Shown: piece by piece, positions 49,780-61,339 of the stretch
Numbering within the stretch: position 1 is the stretch's first letter
Layout: every line of letters begins with the position of its first letter
Assembly (NCBI RefSeq): GCF_037042905.1
Contig: NC_087253.1
Span: forward strand, 17,721,001-17,785,000
DNA: 64,000 bases
Reading direction: 5' to 3'
DNA from: Lytechinus pictus
Taxonomy: Eukaryota; Echinodermata; Echinoidea; Temnopleuroida; Toxopneustidae
Made by a program: the position numbers and the translations under genes
Notes under the pieces: generated by a model
Databases searched by the model: none
The model's input: the letters and a program-made list of their open reading frames with translations, nothing else
What the model was told of the DNA's origin: nothing

Positions 49780-52000
49780 GATGTGTTATCTTATGAAGCT
49801 AATAAACTGGAATTATTCCGTCGACCATTTTGTTAAATACCTCTACAATTTCAAAATGTTTTACTCTGTAGTGCTGCAAAGTATGACGAATATGACCCCG
49901 AGTTTGAATAAAATAGTGGTAGAGTGGTTTGGAATTTTTCATCACATAGATACAAAGCTTTTGGCGCATTTTGGGGTGCTTTGAAAAGCACATTTGCTCT
50001 AATAAATGCTGATAGTTTTTAAAACAACCACATGAACCCATATTTATATTGTTTGCACCTCTTAGGTATACCTTCCTCTACAACTTTACAAAGTTTGGTG
50101 AAAATGACATGGGTTTTGAATAAAGTGCAGCATTTCTTGTACTTCTCAAGTTTGTTATTGAAATTTCACATTTTTGAGGTTGAGTTTTTGTTATCTTTCG
50201 CGCAATTTCTAAGAATTGAGAGTGCTGTTAGACTTGAAAAGCAAAAAATTAATAGCAATATAAATACATTATCCATCGTAAGGATACAATTATTAATTAC
50301 ATTGCGAAATTTGATAAAATTTTCATGGATTTTGACTGAGTACTAGAGCTTTAAATTATTATTGTTGTGATCTCGTGAGGTCTAAAAATGCCAAATTCTT
50401 TTGGATGCGCAATTCTTAAAAACATCATCCATTGGGGTTAACTTTGAAGCTCTATACCAAAAAATCAAGCACATGGACCCATGTTAATTTTTGCATATTT
50501 GGAATATTCAGGTGCTAAAGTAACTATGTGCAAAGTATGATGAAAATGACATGGATTTTAAATGTTTGGGAGCAAGACCACGAAACCATTCGCATTTTAA
50601 ACCGTATTAACAGACTTTTGCTTGTTTTCGGCGCATTTTGGGCTGTTTCAAGCCAACTCGCAATACTTTGGACACTGATAATTTGAAAACGAGCACATGG
50701 ACCCCATAGTTTAAATGTCTTAACTTCTTAAGAATATATTCCTCTACAAATCTAGAGGGTATGACTGATGAAAATGACATGGATTTTGAGTGTTTGGGAG
50801 CAGAACTAAGGAATGATTCGTATTTTAGACATTTCGGACGGTATAATAAGACTTTTGCTTGTTTTCGGCGCATTTTGGGCTGTTTCAAGCCAACTCGCAG
50901 CCGTTTAGACACTAATAGTTTAAGAATGAGCACATGGACCCCATGTTTTTATATTTCAACGTCTTTAGAATAAAATCCTTTACAAATCTAGAGAGTAGGA
51001 TGAAAATGACATGGATTTTGAATGTTTGGGAGCAGAACTAAGGAACCATTCGTATTTTAGACATTGTAGACGGTATAAGGAGACTTTTGCATGTTTTCGG
51101 CGCATTTAAGGCTGTTTCAAGCCAACTTGCAACATTTTGGACTCTGATAGTTCAAAAACGAGCACATGGACCCCATATATTTAATATTTTAACGTCATCA
51201 GAATATATTTCTCTGCAAATCTAGACAGTATGATGAAAATGACATGGATTTTGAATGTTTGGGAGCGAAATATGAAACCATTTGCATTTTAGACAGTATT
51301 ATCATATTTTTTGCTTGTTTTCGGCGCACTTTATAATAGGTGGATTTCAATATTTTCAAGCCAACTCGCAACATTTTGGATACTGACAGTTTAAGAACAA
51401 GCACATGGATCCCATAATTTTAAAATTTTAATGCCTTTAGAATATATTCTTCTACAAATCTAGAGAGTATGATGAAAATGACATGGATTTTGAATGTTTG
51501 GAAGCGAAATATGGAACCATTTGAATTTTAAAGGGTATCATTAGACTTTTGCACGTTTTCGGCGCATTTTAGGTTGATTTCAATATTTTAAAGCCAACTC
51601 GCTACATTTTGGATACTGACAGTTTAAGAACGAGCACATGGACCCCATATTTTTAATATTTTAATGCCTTCAGAATATATTCCTCTACAAATCTAGAGAG
51701 TATGATGAAAATGACATGGATTTTGAATGTTTGGAAGCGAAATATGGAACCATTTGAATTTTAGAGGGTATTAAGAGACTTTTACATGTTTTCGGCGCTT
51801 TTTAGGCGATTTTCAAGCCAACTTGCAACACTTGGGACACCAGTAGTTTAAAAACGAGCACATGGACCCCATATTTACAATATTTTAATGCCTTCAGAAT
51901 ATATTCTTCTACAAATCTGGAGAGCATGATGAAAATGAAATGGAATTTGAATGTTCGGGGGCAAAACTACGGAATCATTCTCATTTTAGACGGCATTATT

Positions 52001-53462
52001 CACTGGCGTAAATCCGTGTTGATGGGTGGGGGGGATGACTGAAATATTTTGGCATTTTTTTGCAATCATGTTTTTAGATATGCAAGGAATTGTCATTGAT
52101 ATGTCCACAGTGGCGTACCGTGTGTCACGGCATTGGGGGGGGGGGGGCACCAGCAAAATTTTTGAATGACTGAGTGAGTGACCTAATAGAGACATTTTAA
52201 GGACAATGTCATTAAACGGATATGTATCTCACTGATCAAATAATGCGAGCGCGAAGCGCGAGCTGAAATTTTTTAATATTCACACCTAAAAAGGGACATT
52301 ATAATCAAATTTGTGTATTCATGATAGGTACCTGTCTCGCTTAACAATGCGAGCGCGAAGCGCGAGCTGAAAACTTAGATAATTCAGACCTGAAGTGGGG
52401 CATTCTAAGGTTTCTTTGTAGGAATTAACTTGGACCATACGTATTTCATTAACCAAATGATGCGAGCGCGAAGCGCGAGCTGAAAAATTTTGTTAATCAG
52501 ATCAGAAGAAGGGACATTTTAAGGACTGATTTTAGGAATTCATGAAGAGCAGACATATCTCACCAATCCACTAATGCGAACGTAATCACGGACAGGAAAT
52601 GTTTCATATATACGAAGACCTTAACATGGGGCAATCACTTTTGAGTCATGAAAAAGAAGCACATGTCACTACATAAAACAATGATAACTCAAGTGCTAGG
52701 AAATATATTTGGTTTATATTGACTTGAAAACGGGATGTTTTAGTACAACATGATTATATATCTCGTTAAACAGACAATGCGAGCAACAGGAACAATGAAG
52801 ACGTAGGCCCTGGGCAAATTATGTTTCATAAAGTTATGATAAAAATGTTTCTTATGTAATGTAACTTAACATAATTATAATATAACATTATAATGAATAA
52901 TATTTTCTTCTTTCCCACTACGTTTCTCTCCCTTTCTCCCTCTTTTCTCCTTTCCCCCTTTCCCCGTTTTTTTTGTCAGCCGATGGGGGGGGGGGGGGAT
53001 GTGCCCCCCATGTCCCCCGTAGTTACGCCACTGTATGTCCATATGGCAAATACCCCTCCAATATTATTATCTTTTTACCCCATGATGGTTTAATGGTTTT
53101 ATTAGAGATTACATTAAAAAAAAATTGTCATTCCATCTTAATCCCTTCCCAAAGACTCCAACATTTATGAATTTGAAGAAACGGGGGGTTCTCTTCAATG
53201 TTATAATAAGGACATTAGTATTTTGTTTGGAAATGGTGAACTGGCTCTTTATTTGCATTTTATGATTCAATAATATTATTTTATTTGTTAAGCGGTATTT
53301 TTGGAAGAATTTTCACCAATAAAACAATTATCTCTTGTGATTTTTTTTTTCATTTCTTTCGTAAAAAGTGGGGGGGGGGGGGATGTTTGTACAGGCCATC
53401 CCCCCTCCTCGAAAAGTGGGGGGGATATATCCCCCCCATCCCCCCCGGGATTTACGCCAGTG
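52001..53462. mobile_element. hAT-like element inserted in the satellite array
   Basis: Ends CACTGGCGTAAATCC / GGATTTACGCCAGTG, 8-bp target duplication GCATTATT on both sides (51993-52000, 53463-53470), G/C tracts just inside. The satellite unit continues intact across the junction. Eight-bp duplications and these ends point to hAT. No transposase. Confidence 0.85.
52108..53033. mobile_element. Second hAT-like element nested in the first
   Basis: Ends CAGTGGCGTACCG / GTAGTTACGCCACTG, target duplication TATGTCCA on both sides (52100-52107, 53034-53041). Inside are units of about 105-115 bp, three carrying GCGAGCGCGAAGCGCGAGC (52245, 52349, 52462). Confidence 0.85.
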
Positions 53463-53699
53463 GCATTATTAGACTTTTGCAAGTTTTGCGCGCATTTTGG
53501 GCGATTTTCATGCCAACTCGCATCACTTTGGACACTCATAGTTAAAAAACGAGCACATGGACCCAATATTTTTAACTTCCCTACACCTTTGATATGCATT
53601 CCTCTACAATTTATCCGAATTTGATGAAAATATGACATGGATTTTGAAAAAAGTGCAGCTTACAAAATACTTTTTTAATTTTTGAGTAGATTTACGTTT

Positions 53700-54069
53700 T
53701 TTAAAATTTGTTTTTTCCGAGTTTTTGCACCATTCTTGCGTGATGAGGGCGCTGCTGACTCCAAATAGATATAGTTTTACCAATTAGAATACTTTCTCTT
53801 ACTTTAGAATGTCCGGTTTTCAGGTCGGAATATAAAAAATCAAAAATATATCATTAGAAACCATGCGCAATTTGTTCACGGTTACAAAATTGCTCAAGTT
53901 CTTCGGTCGGAATATGAAAAATTCAGCTCGAGCTTCGCACCCGCATAAAATTCCATCCTGTTCATGATTAAATGAAGTGCTCAGAATGTAAAGTTTTCAG
54001 GTCGAAATATAAAAAAGGTGCTTAGAATGTCCACATTTCAGGGGGGAATATATCAAATCCTCAGGTCGC
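53700..54069. other. Intergenic phrase repeats
   Basis: CGGTCGGAATATGAAAAATTC and related words (TTTTCAGGTCGGAATATAAA) recur at 53815, 53900, 53995 and 54040. No gene. Confidence 0.5.
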
Positions 54070-54370
54070 TCTTCGCGTGTGGAGCGTTGTGGCCCAGTTG
54101 ATTAGTCTTCTGACTTTGACACGGAGGGTCGTGGGTTTGAATCCCAGCCATGGCGTAATTTCATTCAGCAAAAAATTCATCCACATTGTGCTGCACTCAA
54201 CCCAGGTGAGGTGAATGGGAACCCGGTAGGAAGAAATTGTCTGAATGCTTGAGCGCCTAGGCAGCCCAGCTACAGCCGGAGTAATAATAATAGCAGGGCC
54301 CACTGGGAGAATAGTTTTCAGAACTGAAGTGGCTTCCCTGGGTAAATATATACCTTTACTATTATTTTTA
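54070..54370 (+). repeat. tRNA-derived SINE
   Basis: GTGGCCCAGTTGATTAGTC and GTGGGTTTGAATCCCAGCC head, GGTGAATGGGAACCCGGTAGG body, AGCTACAGCCGGAGTAATA, tail (ATT)n. Same body as 31186. Confidence 0.85.
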
Positions 54371-54419
54371 TTATTCAGTTAGAAACTAATTTGTTCATGG
54401 TTACTGAAAGTGCTCAGAA

Positions 54420-54600
54420 TGTCTAGTTGTCTAGTAAGGAATATCAAAAATTTTAGCTCGCGCTTCGCGCTCGCATAATTTATTTAGGAAGATACCCATC
54501 CTATACATTATTAAGTGCACAAAATGTATCGTTTAAGGTCTAAATTTTTAGAAAAAAATCAGCTCGCGCTTCGCGCTCGCAATTATTATTTTTATATTAT
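54420..54600. repeat. Reversed GCGAGCGCGAAGCGCGAGC units
   Basis: GCTCGCGCTTCGCGCTCGC at 54456-54474 and 54562-54580, 106 bp apart, the same units as in the nested hAT-like element but on the other strand. 54600-55200 beyond is AT-rich with no gene seen. Confidence 0.8.
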
Positions 54601-55199
54601 TATTTTTAACTGATTTCAATGTGAAATACCTCATTTATAACGTCTCCAAATGAGCAGAATTGGGAACATAATGTAAACATCTTCAAAGAAAAAAAAAATT
54701 AATATAAACATTGCAATTACCACTTGATTAGAAATATATCGATCTGGATCCAATACATTTCATTTCTGGAATGATATACAAAAAAAAGAATTAATTTTGA
54801 CAATAAAGTGCAATCGCCCGATGGCAAATATCAGTAGTAGCAAGATTCAAACTGTTTTATTGGGCACCCCTGGGTAACCTTTTCCACCTTCACTGTCACT
54901 GCCAGACCTACACATCCAAACGTGTATATAGGGGTGGGCTGCAAAATTCAGGGCAACGAGGACTGCGAGGTGCTCAAATATCCTCGTGTATTGGTAATTT
55001 TATGACCGAATGTATAATTTCTGCATGTTTCACATCATGTAAAAATGCTAAATAATAATTGAAAAAAATGTTCGCTCGCTTCGCTCGATCGAAAATTAAA
55101 AACTGTGATGGTGATATTTGGGCAATGATTATCAGCCCCCTTGAAAAAATTGTGCCTATATACGTCCATGCCTACTAGCCCCCACCTTGTTCATCCTTA

Positions 55200-55400
55200 T
55201 CGCTTGCCCCCCCCCCCGACGAAATATGCCAGGTACGCCACGGGGGGGGGGGGGTAAAGTGGAGGGCAAAAGAAATGATTGGAAAGGCCAAGCGAAGATT
55301 TTTACTGAATTTCTTCATAGGGGGGAATAGAGTTTCAGTTCAATACAATGAATGGCGGGGTGGGGGGGGGGGCATGCCCCCATGCAGATGAATATGGTGC
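55200..55400. repeat. G/C-tract MITE remnants
   Basis: Several C or G runs with GCCAGGTACGCCACGGGGGG suggest worn hAT-like element ends. Boundaries cannot be set. Confidence 0.45.
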
Positions 55401-55849
55401 CACTCCATGCAATAATTAAGCTAAGTTGGTCTACTCGATCTTCAGATAGGAATTAAACATGGGCTAAGCTAGTTGATCATCTATTAGCTCGCATGATATG
55501 AACTTGGTCTAGATCTAATACCCAGTTGGTCTAATTTCACTTCGTCGACGTTATTATTATTATTTTTTTACTTTGTCAAGTTATAATGAAAGTTTGGTTT
55601 GGAAACACTTTCTATCCCATACATTTGCAATTAGATGAAATTCATGTTGCAGACTTGCAGTTTGACAATATAGGCCCTTATATATAGCAAATCAGTTTAA
55701 ACTCCTTGTTGTAACGAGTAGGCCTACATCAACAATCAATTGCAATTAAATTCACCCCCCCCCCAACAACAAAAAAATACAAGATGAAACTGATGTTTAT
55801 TCGACATCCAATAGATTTTTGCATTCTTGCTACACACCCCACACGGTTT

Positions 55850-56245
55850 CGTCTAATGCAAATTCGTCCAATTTCCAACTCGTCTACTATCATTTCGTCT
55901 ACCATCAGTTCGTCTACTCACCACATGGCCTACTTTCATTTAGTCTAATGCCTTTCCGTCCGAAACCAGTTGGTCCAATAGCCATTTAGTCCATACATTT
56001 ATTGGTCTAATTGGACTAAGCGTTAAATTGTGCCAAATGAATGAAAATGAAATGGATTTAGACCAACTGGTTATGAGACGAAATGGTCATAGACGAAATG
56101 CTGGTTAGACAAAGTGATGATTGGACCAATGGTTAATGGACCAAATGGTTGTTATACGAAATGTTGATGGACGGACTGGCATATTAGACTAATGTGGTGA
56201 GCAGACGAGTTGGCAGTGGACGAATTGGCAATTTATCCCCCACAC
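55850..56245. repeat. Word-repeat foldback (CGTCTA / TAGACG)
   Basis: The left half has about 8 diverged 16-20-bp phrases read as TTCGTCTA, TTGGTCCA and TTAGTCTA. The right half has the complements (TAGACGAAATG, TGGACCAAATGG, TAGACTAATG). The halves mirror around 56030. No gene. Confidence 0.75.
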
Positions 56246-56249
56246 GCGT

Positions 56250-56725
56250 CCTAAGTGTTAGGCATAGCTTTAACGGATAATTAGACAAAATGTGTATATG
56301 CTAGCCTATAGCTGAAATTAGATTACGAGACCCCTTAGACAAATTACAATAATTGATTAGACCACTCGAGTATCAGACTCCCCCATTCCTAACCTGTTTA
56401 TATGATCGTTTTGATTATAATTATTTACATAAAATATTGCTATATGTTTTCCTGCTTTGATCGATTTGATTTGATTTGAAATAAATGAAATGAAAATGAA
56501 AAAAATTCAGACGAACAGATTGTAGACGAAGTGAGATTAAACCATGTGGTAGTGTCATGTTTAAAATAAAAACTTGTTATAATAACAAATGATCAGTTTC
56601 ACTATCAGCCAATCAGTTTGAGGGATTTCAGTAGCTTTTAACTTTTATTGCAAATTTGTTACTATAACAGGTATATGAAACAAGTCCCATAAATCATACG
56701 AAGTGTATATATAGGCAAATTGATG
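56250..56725. other. Intergenic; retroelement-like AT-rich tail
   Basis: GATTTGATTTGATTTGAAATA at 56463-56483 resembles the AATC-type tail at 36000-36030. No coding frame recognised. Confidence 0.4.
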
Positions 56726-57300
56726 ATTTGTCTGAAGAAACTGGTGGGGGCCGGTGGAGGTCGATATGGTCAGGGCCAGAGTTTGATTTTTTTTTTATTC
56801 TAGGGAACTTTATCAAAAATCACAAAATGTGGTCTTCTAAATGGAATAAAAATGGGGGAAGGGGTGATGGTAATCTTGGAGGGCAAAAAATGGTGTTCGA
56901 CTTCTCTACCAAACTTTTCCTTTATTTTTCAAACTTTCGGAGGTTCAAATGGGGGGGGGGGGGGGGGGCAAAGATTCAACGGGGGGGGGGGGGGGCTATG
57001 AAAGACAACATTGCATGTTTTTTGAGATGGGATTCATAGTGCTCCTATGTAACAATGTGAGGTATTGGCGTAAAGAGCAAAAAATAGTTGAGGAGAGACC
57101 AACATTGAGGCGGAATCTCTACAAAGCCGCAAGCAAGCACAATTTTTTGAAATTTAAAATACGAAAAGCTGGCTCTCTGATTTTTTACAATATATTTCTA
57201 GAAAACAATGGTTTTTTTCTCCGTCGTGGAAATGGGGGGAGGCTTGTAAGGATATACCCCCGTAATATATGCTAACTACCAAAAACTAGCAAATTTGTAA
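56726..57300. other. G-rich intergenic sequence
   Basis: Frames of 100-110 codons here run through poly-G (56950-56995), giving Gly-rich translations. No gene recognised. Confidence 0.45.
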
Positions 57301-57462
57301 TGATATTTTGTAATGGCGACTTGGGAGGCGACGTTTTTTCATTTTATTGCTTGGTAGGCTTATTCTTTTCCAGCATTGATTTTTTTTACTTGATGCCTTT
57401 TAAAGTTTGTTTTCAGCTGGATGATATTGTGCTTATACTCTGTGTTTTACATATACAGTTCA

Positions 57463-57727
57463 CTGGCGGATCCGGGGGGCACATTCGGCTCGTGCCCCCC
57501 CCCCCTTTGAGAGTCATAATCAACATATTTGATGTAAATATGCAATTTTTACCCAAATGTGCCCCTCCCCTTTAAAAGCGAGGACCGTTTTTATTTATTT
57601 TATTTGCTTGCCAAATTTTTTTAGGACGAAATGACCTTGAAATTTAGATAAAAACCTTTTCTTTTGCTTGTCAAATTGTCATCGGGAAAATGTGCTTCCC
57701 CTTTGGAAAATCCTTGATCCACCCCTA
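57463..57727. mobile_element. Worn hAT-like MITE remnant
   Basis: ACTGGCGGATCCGGGGGG at the left and CCTTGATCCACCCCT at the right, with paired GTGCCCCCCC and GTGCTTCCCC inside. Ends are diverged. Confidence 0.45.
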
Positions 57728-57971
57728 TCTTGATCCATTTCAGTATCTCTTGCCTGTATGGTCACGAATAAACTTGCTGATATTCCTTCGCTGATATATA
57801 TTTTCTTACATTTGAAATAAGGCCTATTGACTGTTACAGATCTCTACTTTGATATTATTTGATAAGTATGATTTGATTCGGTTTGATTTGTATTTGCGCC
57901 AGGTGTCATGCAATATTCCTTTATTGTTGCTACACGCCGCTACGTCAGTTACACAGGCGAAATCTACTCCA

Positions 57972-58127
57972 GGGGCCCGATTCATAAACAGTTAAAACTG
58001 TTGTAACTTTGCCATTATGGCAACTACCATATAACCTTGATTTTGATTGGCTGCTGGGCCCTGTTGCCACGGTATTTGCCATAATGACACAGTTACAACA
58101 GTTGTAACTCTTTATGAAACGTTCTCC
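57972..58127. mobile_element. Palindromic MITE, GTTACAACTGTTG type
   Basis: GGGGCCCGATTCATAAACAG and TTTATGAAACGTTCTCC ends; AACTGTTGTAACTTTGCCAT faces ATGACACAGTTACAACAG; core TTTTGATTGGCTGCTGGG. Confidence 0.8.
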
Positions 58128-58176
58128 AGGTCGAAAAAAGGCTATTACGTTTTTTCCAATGACATAAATGTCGGTT

Positions 58177-58557
58177 TGTACCCCTTTCATAAACCCAATT
58201 ATGCGGCTAATAGCAGCATAATTTGGTCGTAAAATCGGAGGAGGACCAGAGTTATCCGCATTATTTTGATGCTGCAATTATCCGCATAATAGCGGCATCG
58301 GGACCAGATTTTGACTTTATGAACGCATTTCCAAATAATGCGGATAATTGCCATGGTGCGGTCACAGGTCACCCTTTTCCAACACAACCGCATCGGAGGG
58401 GGCGTGTGCAGTTGTCATGACGATTATCCGCCTTTTTCAGGACGGGCGCTCGTAAAAATATTGCGGATTATTTTCGGAGTTTGTGAGCGCATTTTTATTG
58501 AATTATCCGCATTACTCTTAGGCGGCTAATTGGAGGATGGGTTTATGAAAGGGGTAT
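58177..58557. mobile_element. 380-bp palindromic MITE with ATTATCCGCAT words
   Basis: TACCCCTTTCATAAACCCA faces TGGGTTTATGAAAGGGGTA. The inside is built of repeated ATGCGGATAATT and its complement, plus GCGGCTAATAG/AGGCGGCTAATTG. No coding capacity. Confidence 0.85.
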
Positions 58558-58758
58558 TGGATTCGGTTTCGGTGGTGTGACTGCAGCGAACCGGCACGTG
58601 TTGTTTGAGTATCCGTACTTTGACACGTACCAGCCATTGGCAGTGATAAACAAGATAAAGGATGCTTTTTCTTCTTCTCTTGCTGGTATACTGGACACGT
58701 TGGGAAGTTCGTCACCTGGTATTAGATGCCCAAGTTCATTATCATCCTTGCAGGGCAC
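58543..58758 (-). CDS. Coding-like patch, unrecognised
   Basis: On the minus strand a 71-residue frame includes DELPNVSSIPAREEEK, LFITANGWYVSKYG and RFAAVTPPKPNP, with mixed codon use unlike the AT-rich surroundings. A plus-strand frame across the same bases is also open. Exon borders are unclear and I know no family for it. It could be an exon relic at the edge of the MITE. Confidence 0.2.
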   Translation of the reverse strand: MPCKDDNELGHLIPGDELPNVSSIPAREEEKASFILFITANGWYVSKYGYSNNTCRFAAVTPPKPNPIPLS

Positions 58759-58959
58759 CCACGACGGGGAGGGGGGGGGGCACCCATATGATTTCTAAAA
58801 TAGGGCCTATAGTGAAAAGGGTTACTCTGGAAGTGGAAGTTGAAACTGACAAAGAGGAGAAACAAATAAGAAAGTGCAAATCGAAGTCTGTGTCACAACT
58901 CTACCTGCACCTCATATCTCCATGATTATGTATTCAATTAAGAAATAAAAGTAGTCACT

Positions 58960-59110
58960 TTTCGTCATCCCTAGATCCTATCTTTATATATCCTATTTAT
59001 ATTATTATTATCATAATGATTGTGATTATTATTATTATTATCATCATTATTATTATTATCATCATCATCATCATCATCATTATTAGTATTAACATTATTA
59101 TTATTATTTT
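58960..59110. repeat. (ATT/ATC)n microsatellite
   Basis: Runs of TTATTATTATTATCATC. No gene. Confidence 0.85.
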
Positions 59111-59139
59111 CTGTATTCACATCGTTGACTACGTAAAAA

Positions 59140-60005
59140 TGCGATTCACACTTTTAGAATGCTCAAATTTTACAGTGTTAAGATGATTTCACACTGTGGA
59201 CACTGTGTTGATATGATCACAATTAATGTATACGTGCAGATGTGATACACACTATTAGAATTGTCAAATTTAAGTGTAAATATCATTCACACTCCACAAC
59301 GTGAAAACTCAATGTCCGAAAATGGAAGAGAAAAGGAAAGAAAAGAAAAGAAAAGAGAGAATGTGAAATATGATACAATTTTCTGAATCTATCACAAAAT
59401 TGGATATTTTTAATAACAATATCATAATGTTTGCTCGCTCGCTCACAACTTCTCATGAATTTTGCCCGATACCTCACATCTGCCCCCCCCCCAAAAAAAA
59501 GTTGGGCTCACTACACCACTGGTCCACAATATGTGTTCACACAGCATGCGTAGTGGACTTTATCATAATAATCATATCTGACAGCATAGTAATGATTTAT
59601 AATGTTTTTCTGCACTGTGGTACGCTTAAATTGAAACGCTGAGTACTAATCACTGCCACTGTGGAAACCTCTACAGTGTGAAATGATCTTCACACTATTA
59701 CATTTGAGCATGTACAACTTTGTGTGATTCATATTCCACTGTGTGAACACACGTGTGATCACTCACACTGTACAGGACAGTGACAAATTATCTTACAACT
59801 GTTAACTTTGAGCATTTTAACAATGTCCATCCATTATTCACATGTTTCACTACGTGAACACTCTGTAAACAATCACACTGTGGAGGTCTCCGCACTGTGG
59901 AACTATGTTCCACACTCACTTGGAGCGTTTTAACTATGTCAATCACTTTTTCACATAGTGGACACACTGTGAACACACTGTGTGGCAGTGCGTTCGTTCT
60001 ATATT
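59140..60005. repeat. CACACTGTG-rich block
   Basis: CACTGTG or its complement CACAGTG, with relatives such as TTCACACTGTGGA, ACACTGTGAACAC and CTACAGTGTGAAAT, occurs many times in 850 bp, often as short inverted pairs about 20-40 bp apart. No coding frame is credible here. Confidence 0.7.
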
Positions 60006-60224
60006 GCACGCTTTTTTTTTTTGGGGGGGGGGGGTAACAATAAATGTGTTTGTAGAATTATGTTGTACAGCCACAACCTACAAGAGTAATATAATGGCCC
60101 TGTACTTATCGGTGTTTTTCACGTTGCAGCTGGTGTTCCCTTTAAAATGACACAATTCGACTTCACTGTTATACATTGGTACAGCAGTGGTCTGGTGTCG
60201 ATGCCGTGTTGATGTTGGGCTTAA

Positions 60225-60283
60225 TTGGAAGCCTTGTGGTGTAACGGTTCTGACTCTCGCCTTGCAATCAGAGGATTGTGTGC
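60225..60283 (+). repeat. SINE head cut by a hAT-like end
   Basis: AAGCCTTGTGGTGTAACGGT and TCTGACTCTCGCCTTGCAAT match the SINE at 23676 but stop at GTGTG, where CAGGGGCGGATCCAGCC begins. Confidence 0.75.
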
Positions 60284-60880
60284 AGGGGCGGATCCAGCCT
60301 TCGACAATAGGGGGGGGGGGGGTTCAGCCACATTTTTCCCGATAGGCCGCTCGAAGTTGATTTTTGTTTGTTTTTTTGAAGGGGTAGTCCTAACAGTCAC
60401 TTCTAAGCTTTATATATATATATATGCAATCTCATAGGCCTTATTAAAAAAAGTGAAGCGCGAAGCGCGAGCTTTTTGTTTATTTCATGTATTGTGTCCT
60501 AATTTTTTTATTCTGGGCAATGTTTATGATCCTAAACGAGATGTGTCCAACTAAATAATTACTGCGAGAGCGAAGCGCGAGCAGAAACTTTTAATATACG
60601 TATTGACCTGTTCAAAAAAGGATCTGTTAATGGCAGCTTGTTAGCCATGAAGAAGTTACATATTTCAACTATCAAATAATGCGAGCGCGAAGCGCGAGCT
60701 CAACATTTCTACCTAAAGAATGGAAATTTTAAGCACTATTTGCAATCTTGAAAAGGATTAGTACATAACTAAACAACTAATGCGAGCGCGAAGCGCGAGC
60801 GGAAACTGAAAATCGAGATTCACACCTAAAAGTGGGACACTCTATTCATGTTTTGTAAATCATGAATAGGATGAGTGTCA
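60284..60880. mobile_element. hAT-like element with GCGAGCGCGAAGCGCGAGC units (right end not found)
   Basis: CAGGGGCGGATCCAGCC start, then a G-tract, then four units at 60455, 60563, 60681 and 60782 with the same near-palindrome as 52108-53033. The right end is not recognisable. Confidence 0.6.
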
Positions 60881-61339
60881 GGAAAGAAATTTAATTATAG
60901 AATGTTTCAGTTTAAACATGTGTTCAACATATTTTCTTGTCCAGGTTAGGGTTGCCTTGTAGACAAGCATGTACATATGTTTTGAATATTTTAAAAGCAA
61001 GCGTTGGAAACATTTGATACCCCCCCCCCCCTTAGAGTATAAGTGTACTAGGTTGATGTCATATTTTGTACCGGTGCTAGAAACATTTTTTACTAGGTGT
61101 AGAATTTCCATACAGGTGTCATAAATAGCCAATAGGCCTACAGTGCTCTAGCATTTATGAATGTAGTTGACAGATACACAGGAAGTGTCTTTTATTAATA
61201 AGAATGTGTTGCTTTATGCACATCTGTTATTTGAAATTCTTTGAATTACTTTATAGAAATTTTACAGTTAGTCCTAGTAACGAAGGGGTATATTAGGAGG
61301 TTAGTTTCAGTAATTCAGGGAGAACCACCTAAGCTAGAA

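Larger units (their letters stand above)
49860..53700. repeat. ~233-bp satellite-like tandem array
   Basis: Units contain GATGAAAATGACATGGATTT, TGTTTTCGGCGCATTTT, CAAGCCAACTCGCAAC and AACGAGCACATGGACCCC. The first word recurs near 50534, 50767, 50999, 51233, 51472, 51705 and 51930, then at 53618 after an insertion. Spacing 225-239 bp. Earlier units (49880, 50105) are more diverged. Any frames inside are repeats, not genes. Confidence 0.9.

Noticed and set aside
50607..51404. Lys/Arg-rich frames repeated in the 50-51 kb region
   Set aside because: They are repeated translations of the 233-bp satellite unit.
56728..57275. Glycine-rich protein frames
   Set aside because: They run through poly-G tracts, and G-run length errors would change the frame.
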